From: Phenylobacterium sp.
GTDB taxonomy: Bacteria; Pseudomonadota; Alphaproteobacteria; Caulobacterales; Caulobacteraceae
Direction of reading: 5' to 3'
NCBI RefSeq assembly: GCF_025351295.1
Contig: NZ_JANXWD010000048.1
Span: forward strand, 1-64,000
DNA: 64,000 bases
The notes under the pieces were generated by a model that was not told the origin of the DNA, did not search any database, and saw only the letters and a program-made list of their open reading frames with translations. A program made the position numbers and the translations under genes. Of this stretch, positions 9,975 to 18,596 are shown piece after piece. How positions within the stretch are numbered: the first letter of the stretch is position 1; the number at the start of each line of letters is the position of its first letter.

Positions 9975-10796
9975 ATGAGCCGTCCGTTCCTGAAGATGAA
10001 CGGGCTCGGCAACGACTTCGTCGTGGTCGAGACCCGCAGCGCGCCGTTCGCGCCGAGCGCCGAGCAGGTGCGCGCCATCGCCGACCGGGCGACCGGGATC
10101 GGCTGCGACCAGCTGATCGTCCTGGAGGCGGCCGAGGGGGCCGACGCCCGCGCGCGGTTCTGGAATGCGGACGGCGAGGAGGTGGGCGCCTGCGGTAACG
10201 GGACCCGCTGCGTCGGCTGGCTGCTGATGCAGGCCTCGGGCCAGGACCGGGCGGTGATCGAGACCCAGGCGGGGCGCCTGGTCGCCAGCCGGGCCGGCGA
10301 GCGGCTGGTCAGTGTCGACATGGGCAAGCCCGGCCTCGACTGGTCGGAAATCCCTCTCGCCGCGCCGCACGACACGGTGGCCCTGGAGGTCTCGCTCTAC
10401 GACCACGCCGACCTGATGGCCCCAGCGGGCTGCGTCTCCATGGGCAATCCGCACGTGGTGTTCTTCGTGCCCGACGTCGAGTCCGTGCCGATCGCCCGGA
10501 TCGGGCCGGCGGTCGAGCGCCATCCGCTGTTCCCGCAGCGGGTCAATGTCGGCTTCGCCCAGATCAAGGGCCGCGACCGCATCCGCCTGCGGGTCTGGGA
10601 ACGCGGGGCGGGCATGACCCGGGCCTGCGGCACCGGCGCCTGCGCGGCCCTGGTGGCGGCGGCGCGGCGCGACCTGACCGGCCGCCACGCCACGCTGGAG
10701 CTGGACAGCGGCGAGCTGTTCATCGACTGGAACGCCGACGACCACGTGATCATGACCGGCCCGGCGGCGGTCGACTTCATGGGCGAGTTGCCGTGA
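9975..10796 (+). CDS. dapF: Diaminopimelate epimerase
   Basis: A 273-residue cytosolic enzyme converting LL- to meso-diaminopimelate for lysine and peptidoglycan. FLKMNGLGNDFVVVE opens the protein. Both catalytic cysteines are present: ACGNGTRCVGW (about residues 74-84) and RACGTGACAALVAA (about 217-230). The family length is about 275. ATG 9975 is used because it gives the standard N-terminus; the frame upstream is repeat-derived. The stop overlaps the GTG start of the next gene by four bases. Confidence 0.96.
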   Translation: MSRPFLKMNGLGNDFVVVETRSAPFAPSAEQVRAIADRATGIGCDQLIVLEAAEGADARARFWNADGEEVGACGNGTRCVGWLLMQASGQDRAVIETQAGRLVASRAGERLVSVDMGKPGLDWSEIPLAAPHDTVALEVSLYDHADLMAPAGCVSMGNPHVVFFVPDVESVPIARIGPAVERHPLFPQRVNVGFAQIKGRDRIRLRVWERGAGMTRACGTGACAALVAAARRDLTGRHATLELDSGELFIDWNADDHVIMTGPAAVDFMGELP

Positions 10797-11701
10797 CAGA
10801 CGCCGCGGCGGCGATCCCCCGCGAGCGGCTCTGGTGGCTGGCCCTGCTCATGAACCTGGTCTTCCCGCCGGCCGGCTATGCCTATGTCGGCGCCTGGTGG
10901 ACGGTGGCGGGGTTCGCCGCCGTGGTGCTGTTCGGCGCGGCCGGGCTGACCGAATGGACCGTCGCCTATCCGCCCGGGATGTACGCCCTGGGCCTGCCCG
11001 GCATCGTCGTCGCCATCCTCTGCCTGGCGGTGATCACCTCGGTCCACGCCGCCTGGCTGGCGGTGGGCCGCCGGCCCCGGTCCGTCCCACAGCTGGTCGA
11101 CGCGGCCGGCTACCTCGGCGCCGGCGTGGCGGTGGCCGGCGCCATGCTGCTGTTCCGCGCCTACTGGCCCCACGCCTTCTACAGCTATGGGTCGGACGCC
11201 ATGGCCCCCAGCCTGCGTCAGGGGGACATCGTCGCGGTCAGGGGCGCGCGGGCGCTGTGCGGCGGCGTCCAGCCGCGCCCCGGCGACGTGGCCCTCTATC
11301 GCCGCCCCGGCCGTTCCGGCCGCGAGATGCTCCGGGTGGTGGCGGGGCCGGGCCAGACCGTGGCGCTGCAGGGCGGGCGGCTGCTGCTGGATGGCCACGC
11401 CGCGCCCCACCGCGTCGTCAGCCGCCAGGTGGTCGACTTCCTGCCCCGGCCGGCGGCGGTGATCGAGGAGACCCTGCCCGACGGCGCCCGCTACCAGACC
11501 CTGGACTTCGGGCCGAACGGCGAGCTCGACGACCGGGCGGCGCTGCGGGTTCCCGCAGGCGCCTGGTTCATCCTGGGCGACAGCCGCGACAATGCCGCGG
11601 ATTCCCGGATCCATGGCCCGGTGGCGGAGCGCGACGTCTGCGGCATCGCGCTGCGCATCGTCGCCAGCGAGGACAAGAGCCGTGTCGGCAAGCAACCCTG
11701 A
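10793..11701 (+). CDS. S26 signal-peptidase-like membrane protein, catalytic residues missing
   Basis: A 302-residue protein with three or four N-terminal membrane segments (ALLMNLVFPPAGYAYVG, TVAGFAAVVLFGAAG, LPGIVVAILCLAVI, LGAGVAVAGAMLLF) followed by an S26 peptidase-like domain. Box B aligns as GSDAMAPSLRQGD. The residue just before Met, the nucleophilic Ser in LepB, is Ala136. Box D aligns as REMLRVVAGPG, with Leu180 where LepB has the general-base Lys. Box E (LGDSRDNAADSR, about 261-272) is intact. It is therefore probably a pseudo-peptidase. Its GTG start overlaps dapF and its end overlaps mtaB by 20 bases, so it is in the operon. Confidence 0.8.
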   Translation: MTDAAAAIPRERLWWLALLMNLVFPPAGYAYVGAWWTVAGFAAVVLFGAAGLTEWTVAYPPGMYALGLPGIVVAILCLAVITSVHAAWLAVGRRPRSVPQLVDAAGYLGAGVAVAGAMLLFRAYWPHAFYSYGSDAMAPSLRQGDIVAVRGARALCGGVQPRPGDVALYRRPGRSGREMLRVVAGPGQTVALQGGRLLLDGHAAPHRVVSRQVVDFLPRPAAVIEETLPDGARYQTLDFGPNGELDDRAALRVPAGAWFILGDSRDNAADSRIHGPVAERDVCGIALRIVASEDKSRVGKQP

Positions 11702-12983
11702 TCCCGCCCGTGGCCCCGGCCCCACTCCCGGCCTGCCCGGCGACGTCGAGGTGGTCACGTTCGGCTGCCGGCTGAACGCCTACGAGAGCGAGGTCATCCG
11801 CGCGCGGGCGGCTGAGGACGGCCTGACCGACGCGGTGGTGTTCAACACCTGCGCGGTGACCGGCGAGGCCGTGCGCCAGGCCCGCCAGGCGATCCGCAAG
11901 GCGCGCCGCGCGCGACCGGGCGCGACGCTGATCGTCACCGGCTGCGCGGCCCAGATCGACCCGCAGGCCTTCGCCGCCATGGCCGAGGTGGACCTGGTGC
12001 TGGGCAATGCCGAGAAGAGCGCGCCCGGCGCCTATCTTCCCACCGCAGAGCCCCTGCGCGTGCGCGTCAACGACATCATGAGCGTGCGCGAGACCGCCGG
12101 GCATCTGGTGGACGGGCTGAAGGATCGGGCGCGGGCCTATGTGGAGGTCCAGAACGGCTGCGACCACCGCTGCACCTTCTGCATCATCCCCTACGGACGC
12201 GGCAACTCGCGCTCGGCGGCGGCGGGGGAGGTGGTGGAACAGGTGCGCCGGCTGACCGCCCAAGGCTATCGGGAGATCGTCCTGACCGGGGTCGACGTGA
12301 CCAGCTGGGGCGCCGACCTGCCGGGCCAGCCGACCCTGGGCCAGCTGGTGGCGCGGATCCTGAAGCTGGTTCCCGAGCTGTCGCGCCTGCGGCTCTCGTC
12401 CATCGACGCCGCCGAGATCGACGCCGACCTGCTGCGCTGCCTGGCCCAGGAACCGCGGCTGATGCCCTATCTGCACCTGTCGCTGCAGGCCGGCGACGAC
12501 ATGATCCTGAAGCGCATGAAGCGCCGGCACAGCCGCGCCGACGCCCTGACGCTGGTGGCCGAGGTCCGCGCCGCGCGGCCGGACACCGCGTTCGGCGCCG
12601 ACTTCATCGCCGGCTTCCCCACCGAGACCGAGGCGATGTTCGAGAACACCCTGCGGCTGGTGGAGGAGGCGGACCTGGCCTTCCTGCACGTCTTCCCCTA
12701 CAGCCCCCGCCCCGGGACGCCGGCCGCGCGGATGCCGGCGGTCAGGGGCGACGTGGTCAAGGCGCGCGCCGCGCGACTGCGGGCGGCCGGCGAGGCCGCC
12801 CTGACGCGGCACCTGGACCGCCAGGCCGGGCGGGTACTGCAGGGCCTGGTCGAACGCCCGGGTGTCGCGCGGGCCGAGGACTTCACCGAGATCGCCTTCA
12901 CCGGCGAGGCGACGGTGGGCGGCGTGGCCGAGCTGCGGGTCACCGGCCACGACGGGAAACGCCTGCTGGCCGCCACCCTCTGA
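11682..12983 (+). CDS. mtaB: tRNA t6A37 methylthiotransferase MtaB
   Basis: A 433-residue radical-SAM enzyme that converts t6A to ms2t6A at position 37 of ANN-decoding tRNAs. The N-terminal UPF0004 part includes VVTFGCRLNAYESEVIRA and VFNTCAVTGEAVRQARQ, with TGCAAQIDP giving the third cluster Cys. The radical-SAM triad is NGCDHRCTFCIIPYGRG. FGADFIAGFPTETEAMF and FLHVFPYSPRPGTPAA are typical, and a TRAM-like tail follows. The start taken is GTG 11682 (SASNPDPARG...), inside the end of the preceding gene. ATG codons further upstream lie deep in that gene and are not credible. Confidence 0.93.
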   Translation: MSASNPDPARGPGPTPGLPGDVEVVTFGCRLNAYESEVIRARAAEDGLTDAVVFNTCAVTGEAVRQARQAIRKARRARPGATLIVTGCAAQIDPQAFAAMAEVDLVLGNAEKSAPGAYLPTAEPLRVRVNDIMSVRETAGHLVDGLKDRARAYVEVQNGCDHRCTFCIIPYGRGNSRSAAAGEVVEQVRRLTAQGYREIVLTGVDVTSWGADLPGQPTLGQLVARILKLVPELSRLRLSSIDAAEIDADLLRCLAQEPRLMPYLHLSLQAGDDMILKRMKRRHSRADALTLVAEVRAARPDTAFGADFIAGFPTETEAMFENTLRLVEEADLAFLHVFPYSPRPGTPAARMPAVRGDVVKARAARLRAAGEAALTRHLDRQAGRVLQGLVERPGVARAEDFTEIAFTGEATVGGVAELRVTGHDGKRLLAATL

Positions 12984-12984
12984 T

Positions 12985-13008
12985 CCCCACGGGATGACAC
13001 CCGTGGGG
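12985..13008. terminator. Bidirectional hairpin between mtaB and the TRIC-like gene
   Basis: CCCCACGGG, six-base loop ATGACA, then CCCGTGGGG forms a perfect nine-pair stem. It occupies nearly the whole gap between two convergent genes. No T-run follows on either strand, so termination is inferred from position. Confidence 0.55.
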
Positions 13009-13009
13009 G

Positions 13010-13630
13010 TTACGTCGCCCGGCCCGGGAAGCCGGGCATCCGCCAGCCGAACAGGAGCGCGCCGGCGCGGATCGTGAAGGCGGTCACGAAGCCCATCGCG
13101 CCGGCCACGATCGTCGACACGTCCATGGCGTCCAGGCCGACGAACACCGCGGCGCCGGCCAGGGCGGGGGTCACATAGAGCTCGCGCCGCAGCAGCACCG
13201 AGGGCTCGTGGGCCAGCACGTCGCGGATCACCCCACCGAAGGTGGCGGTGAGCACGCCCATGATCACGGCCGACAGCGGCGGCACGCCCAGGGAGACCGC
13301 CTTCAGCGCCCCCACCACCGCATAGGCCGCCATGCCGACGGCATCGAGCCAGAGCAGCAGCCGCTCGCGCCCCTGGCCCCAGCCGAACACCCAGATCGCC
13401 AGGGCTCCGACCAGGCAGACGGCGATGTAGTCCGGCCGCGCCACCCAGAACACCGGCGCGCCGATCAGCAGGTCGCGCAGGGTCCCGCCGCCGACCCCGG
13501 TGACCGCGGCGAAGAAGCCGAAGGTGATGATGTCATGATGTCGCCGCGCCGCCGCCAGCGCGCCGGACGCGCCGAACACCGCCACGGCGGCGTAGTCCAG
13601 CACGGTCAGAGTCGAGGCGAGCGCGGCCAT
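13010..13630 (-). CDS. Trimeric intracellular cation channel-like membrane protein (UPF0126)
   Basis: A 206-residue inner-membrane protein made of two similar halves. The family motif appears twice, as FAAVTGVGGGTLRDLLIG (about residues 39-56) and MGVLTATFGGVIRDVLAHE (about 124-142), each a glycine-rich turn after a transmembrane helix. Roughly seven membrane segments can be seen. Prokaryotic relatives of TRIC channels conduct K+ or other monovalent cations, but many members are simply UPF0126. It converges on mtaB and diverges from ftsY. Confidence 0.9.
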   Translation of the reverse strand: MAALASTLTVLDYAAVAVFGASGALAAARRHHDIITFGFFAAVTGVGGGTLRDLLIGAPVFWVARPDYIAVCLVGALAIWVFGWGQGRERLLLWLDAVGMAAYAVVGALKAVSLGVPPLSAVIMGVLTATFGGVIRDVLAHEPSVLLRRELYVTPALAGAAVFVGLDAMDVSTIVAGAMGFVTAFTIRAGALLFGWRMPGFPGRAT

Positions 13631-13691
13631 TCAACGCCCTTACTGCGGTCCCAGGTGACGGCGCGCAAGGAGGCGGCTAGAACGCGCGCCC

Positions 13692-14636
13692 ATGTCAGAA
13701 CCCAAACGCGGCTGGTTCGCGCGACTTACCGAGGGGCTCACCAAGTCCTCGAAACAGATGGGCGACCAGATCGCCCAGGTGTTCGTCGCCAAGGAGCCGC
13801 TCGACCAGGCCAAGCTGGACGAGCTGGAGGAGATGCTGATCGAGGCCGACCTCGGCCCGCACTCCGCCGCCCGCATCACCGAACGCTTTGCCGCCGAGAA
13901 GTTCGGCAAGGACGTCGACGAGGCGGAGATCCGCGAGGCGCTGGGCGTGGCGATCGGCGAGGAACTGTCGTCGCGGGAGGGGACTTTCGACGCCCTGTCC
14001 GGCCCCCGGCCCTACATCGTGCTGTTCATCGGGGTGAACGGCTCAGGCAAGACCACCACCCTGGGCAAGATCGCCACCGACCTGACCCGCCGCGGCGCCA
14101 AGGTGCTGGTGGTGGCCGGCGACACCTTCCGCGCGGCGGCGGTGGAGCAGCTGAAGGTGTGGGCCGAGCGCGCCAACGCCGACTTCATCGGCCGCCCCAC
14201 GGGATCGGATGCCGCGGGGCTGGCGTTCGACGCAGTGCAGCAGGCGAAGGACCAGGGCTATGACGTGGTCCTGATCGACACCGCCGGCCGGCTGCAGAAC
14301 AAGCAGGGGCTGATGGACGAGCTGCACAAGATCATCCGGGTGCTGAAGAAGCTCGATCCCGACGCGCCGCACGAGACCCTGCTGGTGCTGGACGCCACGG
14401 TGGGGCGCAACGCGCTCGCCCAGGAGAACATCTTCGGCAACCAGATCGGGGTGACCGGGATCGTCATGACCAAGCTGGACGGCACCGCGCGCGGCGGGGT
14501 GCTGGTGCCGGTGGCCCAGGCCTCGGACAGTCCGATCAAGCTGATCGGGGTCGGCGAGGGGGTCGATGACCTGCAGCCGTTCAACGCCCGGGCCTTCGCC
14601 CGCTCCCTGGTGGGCCTTCAGGAGCCGGTCCGATGA
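13692..14636 (+). CDS. ftsY: Signal recognition particle receptor FtsY
   Basis: A 314-residue SRP GTPase, the membrane-associated receptor for Ffh. A short basic and acidic N-terminal part (WFARLTEGLTKSSKQMGD) leads to the four-helix N domain. The G domain shows GVNGSGKTTTLGKIA (G1), AGDTFRAAAVEQL (insertion box), VLIDTAGRLQNKQGLMDEL (G3), VTGIVMTKLDGTARGGV (G4) and LIGVGEGVDDLQPF (G5). The large acidic A domain of the E. coli protein is absent, as is usual in alphaproteobacteria. Its stop overlaps the next ATG by four bases. Its partner ffh is at 28713. Confidence 0.97.
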   Translation: MSEPKRGWFARLTEGLTKSSKQMGDQIAQVFVAKEPLDQAKLDELEEMLIEADLGPHSAARITERFAAEKFGKDVDEAEIREALGVAIGEELSSREGTFDALSGPRPYIVLFIGVNGSGKTTTLGKIATDLTRRGAKVLVVAGDTFRAAAVEQLKVWAERANADFIGRPTGSDAAGLAFDAVQQAKDQGYDVVLIDTAGRLQNKQGLMDELHKIIRVLKKLDPDAPHETLLVLDATVGRNALAQENIFGNQIGVTGIVMTKLDGTARGGVLVPVAQASDSPIKLIGVGEGVDDLQPFNARAFARSLVGLQEPVR

Positions 14637-15217
14637 CCCCGCAGCAGCGCAAGTGGCTCCGTTATCTCGTCGACTTCTCGGCGCCCACGGTGTTCGCCCT
14701 GGTCTATTTCCTGGGCGGCCGGGATTTCATGAAGGCCTCGCTGGCCACGGTGGCCGCCTCGCTGATCGCGGTGCTGATCGGGCTGATCGTCGAGCGGCGG
14801 ATCGCGGCCCTGCCGCTGTTCGTGGGGGTGATGGGGGGCGTTTTCGCGGCGCTGACCCTGATCTTCCACGAGGCCTGGATCTTCAAGGTCCGCCCGACCG
14901 TGATGAACGGCATCATCGGCGCCATCCTGCTGATCGGCCTGGCGATCGGCAAGAGCCCGATCAAGGCGGTGTTGGGCGAGACCCTGACCCTGCCGGACGA
15001 GGTCTGGCGCATCCTGGCCAAGCGGTTCGGGCTGTTCTACCTGGCCATCGCGGGGCTGAACCTGATCGTCTGGCAGACCCAGAGCGAGGCGACGTGGGTG
15101 GCGTTCGACACCATCGGCCTGCGGATCGTGACCTTCGCGTTCGGCCTCACCCAGACGCCGCTGCTGATGAAATACCTGACCGTCGACGAGGTCCCGCCGC
15201 CGCCGCCCAGCGAGTAG
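14633..15217 (+). CDS. yciB: Inner-membrane septation protein A / YciB family
   Basis: A 194-residue protein with five or six membrane helices. WLRYLVDFSAPTVFALVYFL near the start, AALTLIFHEAWIFKVRPTVMNGIIGAILL in the middle and FGLFYLAIAGLNLIVWQTQSEATWVAFDTIGL toward the end match the YciB/IspZ family. E. coli YciB is linked to envelope integrity and septation by interaction with division and elongation proteins; the molecular activity is unknown. ATGA overlap with ftsY indicates translational coupling, the common alphaproteobacterial order. Confidence 0.92.
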   Translation: MTPQQRKWLRYLVDFSAPTVFALVYFLGGRDFMKASLATVAASLIAVLIGLIVERRIAALPLFVGVMGGVFAALTLIFHEAWIFKVRPTVMNGIIGAILLIGLAIGKSPIKAVLGETLTLPDEVWRILAKRFGLFYLAIAGLNLIVWQTQSEATWVAFDTIGLRIVTFAFGLTQTPLLMKYLTVDEVPPPPPSE

Positions 15218-15234
15218 GGCCGCGCGCGGCGCCG

Positions 15235-15438
15235 TCAGGTCCGCGGGTGCTGCGGGAAGGCGATGTTGGACGGCCGCAGATGCGGCGTCGTCAGGCGGTC
15301 GTACCCGGTCGGCGGCAGCCGTCCCAGGATCAGGTCGAGCACCATCGCCCCGTCCGCGCCGTCCGGCGGCGGCTCGCTGTGAAGCTGGCGCCACAGGGCG
15401 GCGGCCTCCTGATAGATCTTGTCGTTTCGTCCGGTCAT
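15235..15438 (-). CDS. Small conserved-looking protein of unknown function
   Basis: A 67-residue reading, MTGRNDKIYQEAAALWRQL followed by an acidic stretch and LDLILGRLPPTGYDRLTTPHLRP. There is a short amphipathic helix and no membrane segment, Cys pair or signal. An in-frame ATG at 15462 would add eight residues, but neither start has a clear ribosome site. It lies antisense between yciB and mdh in its own space, and its codon choice is GC-rich like its neighbours. I do not recognise a family. Confidence 0.5.
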   Translation of the reverse strand: MTGRNDKIYQEAAALWRQLHSEPPPDGADGAMVLDLILGRLPPTGYDRLTTPHLRPSNIAFPQHPRT

Positions 15439-15546
15439 GTCTGCACGCGTACTCGTTCGCACGACACAACCCCTCGGGGCCGCAGGCGTTCCCGTCTAAA
15501 ATCTTGTTAATCTCGCGGCTTAGCCTTGGAACCCGCGTGGCGAGCT

Positions 15547-16530
15547 CTACCCGAGCATGTCCTTGACGGTGTCGCGCTCGCCGATCAGCTCGTCGTTGGT
15601 GAGCTTGATCTTCGACTTGGCGAAGTCGTCCATCTCGTAGTCGGCGATCACGTCATAGCCGGTGGCGGTGGTCTTCACCGGCATCCCGGCCCAGACGCCG
15701 TCGGCGAAGCCGTAGCGGCCGCCCGAGGCGATGGCGACGGAGTGGATGGCGCCGGGGGTCACCAGGTCGCGGACGTGGTCCACCAGGGCGCCGGCCGCCG
15801 AGGCCGCCGAGCTTGCGCCGCGCGCGTCGATGATCGCCGCGCCGCGCTTGCCGACCGCCGGCAGGTAGTCGGTCTCCAACCAGGCCTGGTCGCCGATCAC
15901 CTCGGCCGCCGGCTTGCCGCCGATCTTGGCGTGGGTGAAGTCGGCGAACATGGTCGGGCTGTGGTTGCCGTAGATGAACAGGTCGGTGACGTCGGTCACC
16001 GCCACGCCGGCCTTCTGCGCCAGCTGGGCGCGGCCGCGGTTCTCGTCCAGGCGGACCATGGCGGTGAAGCGGTCCGGGCTCAGGCGCTTGGCCTGGCTGG
16101 CGGCGATCATCACGTTGGTGTTGCAGGGGTTGCCGACCACCGCGACGCGGGCGTCGTCGGCGGCCACGGCGTCGATGGCCTTGCCCTGGGCGATGAAGAT
16201 CTTGCCGTTGTCCTTCAGCAGGTCGGCGCGCTCCATGCCGGGGCCGCGGGGCTTGGAGCCCACCAGCAGGCACCAGTTTGCATCTTTGAAGGCGATGTTG
16301 GCGTCGCCGGTCAGCACCATGCCCTGCACCAGCGGGAAGGCGCAGTCGTCGATCTCCATGGCCACGCCCTTCAGCGCCTTCTGCGGACCTTCGACGGGGA
16401 TTTCCAGCAGTTGCAGGATCAGCGGCTGGTCGAGGCCGAACATCTGGCCGGACGCGATCCGGAACAGCAGGGCGTAACCAATATTCCCGGCCGCGCCGGT
16501 GACCGCTACGCGAATGGGCTTCTTGGCCAT
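15547..16530 (-). CDS. mdh: Malate dehydrogenase (NAD-dependent, cytosolic-type)
   Basis: A 327-residue TCA-cycle enzyme interconverting malate and oxaloacetate. The Rossmann loop is [21 protein letters not shown]. The substrate Arg loop region is [34 protein letters not shown] and the catalytic-His motif [12 protein letters not shown] are typical of the MDH type 2 group shared with eukaryotic cytosolic enzymes, not the LDH-like MDH common in Caulobacter relatives. The ATG at 16530 follows TCAGGAGCA and gives the proper N-terminus [12 protein letters not shown]. It diverges from the HIT gene. Confidence 0.95.
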   Translation of the reverse strand: MAKKPIRVAVTGAAGNIGYALLFRIASGQMFGLDQPLILQLLEIPVEGPQKALKGVAMEIDDCAFPLVQGMVLTGDANIAFKDANWCLLVGSKPRGPGMERADLLKDNGKIFIAQGKAIDAVAADDARVAVVGNPCNTNVMIAASQAKRLSPDRFTAMVRLDENRGRAQLAQKAGVAVTDVTDLFIYGNHSPTMFADFTHAKIGGKPAAEVIGDQAWLETDYLPAVGKRGAAIIDARGASSAASAAGALVDHVRDLVTPGAIHSVAIASGGRYGFADGVWAGMPVKTTATGYDVIADYEMDDFAKSKIKLTNDELIGERDTVKDMLG

Positions 16531-16609
16531 GTTCCTGCTCCTGACTTGCCTGTCGCTGGGTGCGTAGCCCGTTGACGCCAGCGCTGCAATGCCGCAGGCG
16601 CGCAGGACG

Positions 16610-17029
16610 ATGTTCGAGCTGAATCCGGCCTTTCCCGCCACTTCCGTCGCGCTCGGCGACCTGGCGCTGTGCCATGCGCGGCTGCAGGCCGACGCGCGCT
16701 ACGCCTGGATCGTGCTTGTGCCGCGGGTCGACGGCGCGCGCGAGCTGGAAGACCTGGCGGCGGGCGACCGGTTGGTCGTGATGGACGAGGTGGTCGCGGC
16801 GGGCCGGGCGGTCCGCGCCGTGGGCCAGGCGCTGGGGCGTCCGGTCGAGACGCTGAACGTCGGTCAGCTCGGCAACCTGACGCCGCAGCTCCACATCCAC
16901 GTGGTCGGCCGCCGCGCCGACGATGAGGCCTGGCCAGGGCCGGTGTGGGGATTGGGGACGGCCGAGGGATATGAGGCGGGCGCACTCGCGGCGGCGATCG
17001 CAGCGGCTCGCGTGGCGCTCGCTCTCTAA
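16610..17029 (+). CDS. HIT-family protein
   Basis: A 139-residue histidine-triad-superfamily protein, probable nucleotide hydrolase or transferase. The motif reads [15 protein letters not shown]. The first His of the HxHxH triad is Gln, while the second (nucleophile) and third are kept, a variant common in proteobacterial HIT proteins. The N-terminal half has [21 protein letters not shown], the base-binding strand region. The substrate is unknown. An ATG seven codons upstream (16589) is possible; 16610 gives the usual start MFELNP. Confidence 0.87.
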   Translation: MFELNPAFPATSVALGDLALCHARLQADARYAWIVLVPRVDGARELEDLAAGDRLVVMDEVVAAGRAVRAVGQALGRPVETLNVGQLGNLTPQLHIHVVGRRADDEAWPGPVWGLGTAEGYEAGALAAAIAAARVALAL

Positions 17030-17056
17030 ATTCAGCTTGAGGGTGGGTGGCGGACC

Positions 17057-17674
17057 CTACGGATTGCGCCGCCGCAGTGTGACCGATTCCGCCCGCCCGC
17101 CCTCCGACAGCTCACCTGACCAGCGGCCGTCGTCGGCGTGCAGGATCGCCACGGCGCCGCCGGCGAAGCGGACGGTTAGCTCGCCGCCGGCCCGCTCCAC
17201 CTGGTCGATGAAGCCCGAGGCGTCCAGGGCGCCGGGCCGGCGCAGGTCGCGCCAGGCGCCCTCCACCGCGCCATTCCGGTCGATCAGCTGCAGGGCATAG
17301 AGCTCCCGCGCCCCCGCCGCGAGCGTCCAGCCGCCGTCCAGCGGGCCCTGGAACCCCTGGGCCGAGGCCATGGAGGAGCGGATCCGGCCGTCATAGGCGA
17401 GGTCGGCGGCGGACGGTGGCCCATCCGGGCTCTTGTCGGTCTCCTCGATCCGCACCGGGGCGGTCAGGGTCGAGCGCTTGCGAGGCGCATAGGGAGCCGG
17501 CGCGGGCCGGGTCGTGGAGGCCGCCGCGGTGTCCGGTTCCTCGGGATCAACGCCCCTGGCCGGCGGCTGGCGGTTCAGCAGGGCGTCGATCGACGGCGGC
17601 GGCGCCTGGGCGGACGCGGGCGCGGTCGCCAGCATGGCCAGCAGCCCCGCCATGGCCGCTCCGGTCCACCTCAT
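17057..17674 (-). CDS. Predicted exported protein of unknown function
   Basis: A 205-residue protein with a classic signal peptide: a short basic start, AAMAGLLAMLATAPASA and a predicted AxA cleavage near residue 23. A Pro/Ala-rich linker follows (TTRPAPAPYAPRKRS). Then comes a domain of about 110 residues with strands such as GGWTLAAGARELYALQLIDRNG, GELTVRFAGGAVAILH and RAESVTLRRRN. The ATG overlaps the stop of the CitE-like gene (ATGA), so it is cotranscribed. I do not recognise the family; similar small exported proteins occur in Caulobacterales. Confidence 0.72.
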   Translation of the reverse strand: MRWTGAAMAGLLAMLATAPASAQAPPPSIDALLNRQPPARGVDPEEPDTAAASTTRPAPAPYAPRKRSTLTAPVRIEETDKSPDGPPSAADLAYDGRIRSSMASAQGFQGPLDGGWTLAAGARELYALQLIDRNGAVEGAWRDLRRPGALDASGFIDQVERAGGELTVRFAGGAVAILHADDGRWSGELSEGGRAESVTLRRRNP

Positions 17675-18534
17675 GCGGCCTCGCGCGCCGCGATGGCGTC
17701 GGCGACGCCGATCAGCCGCCGGGCCTCGGCGAAATGCAGCCGCTCCACCATCCGGCCCTCGACCTTCAGCACGCCCTTGCCGGCGTTCTCCGGCGCGCCG
17801 AACGCGTCCACCACCACCCGCGCCCAGGCCACGGCGGCCGGGTCCGGGGTGAAGGCGGCGTTGGCGGGGGCGACCTGGCTGGGGTGGATCAGGCTCTTGC
17901 CGTCGAAGCCGAACGCCGCGGCCTGGGCGCACTGGCGCTGGAACCCCCCGGGGTCGGCGATCTCGTTGAACACCCCGTCGAGGATGGCGATCCGGTGCGC
18001 CCGGGCGGCCATCAGGCTCACGGTCAGCGCCGAGATCAGAGCCTCGCGCTCCACGGTCAACGCGCAGCGCATCTCCTTGGCCAGGTCGTTGGAGCCGATC
18101 ACCCAGGCCTCGACACCCACATTGGTGGATTGGGCGCCCAGGGCGTCCAGCCGGAACATCGCCTGGCAGGTCTCGATCATAGCCCAGATCGGCAAGGCCT
18201 CACCCAGGCGCGCCCGCACCGCCGCCAGGTCCTCCGGCGCCGAGATCTTCGGGACCAGCACGGCGTCGGGCCCGGCCTGAGCCAACGCCGCCAGGTCCGC
18301 CTCGCCCCAGGGCGTGTCGAGGCCGTTGGCGCGGACCACCAGCTCGCGGGCCCCGAACCCGCCGGCCCGGACCGCGGCCACGGCGTTGGCGCGGGCCTCG
18401 TCCTTGGCGTCGGGGCCGACCGCGTCCTCCAGGTCCAGGATCACCACGTCGCAGGGCAGCTCGCGCGCCTTCTCGATGGCGCGGGCGTTGGAGGCCGGCA
18501 TGTAGAGGGCGCTGCGGCGCGGACGGGCGTTCAT
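17671..18534 (-). CDS. CitE-like CoA ester lyase (HpcH/HpaI aldolase family)
   Basis: A 287-residue TIM-barrel lyase. RSALYMPASNARAIEKA is the family N-terminus. VVILDLEDAVGPDAKDEAR holds the Asp/Glu metal-site region. PKISAPEDLAAV, AMIETCQAMFRLDAL and GSNDLAKEMRC are further conserved blocks, and GKSLIHPSQVAPAN is the CoA-binding end. Relatives cleave citryl-CoA, malyl-CoA or citramalyl-CoA, but citrate lyase alpha and gamma subunits are absent. A malyl- or citramalyl-CoA lyase/thioesterase role is therefore more likely. It is translationally coupled to the exported protein downstream. Confidence 0.87.
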   Translation of the reverse strand: MNARPRRSALYMPASNARAIEKARELPCDVVILDLEDAVGPDAKDEARANAVAAVRAGGFGARELVVRANGLDTPWGEADLAALAQAGPDAVLVPKISAPEDLAAVRARLGEALPIWAMIETCQAMFRLDALGAQSTNVGVEAWVIGSNDLAKEMRCALTVEREALISALTVSLMAARAHRIAILDGVFNEIADPGGFQRQCAQAAAFGFDGKSLIHPSQVAPANAAFTPDPAAVAWARVVVDAFGAPENAGKGVLKVEGRMVERLHFAEARRLIGVADAIAAREAA

Positions 18535-18596
18535 GCGGGACCTGAGGCTGCTTGGCGACTTGGCGCGGGTCCAGTCTTAGCGTTTAGGATGGCGCC

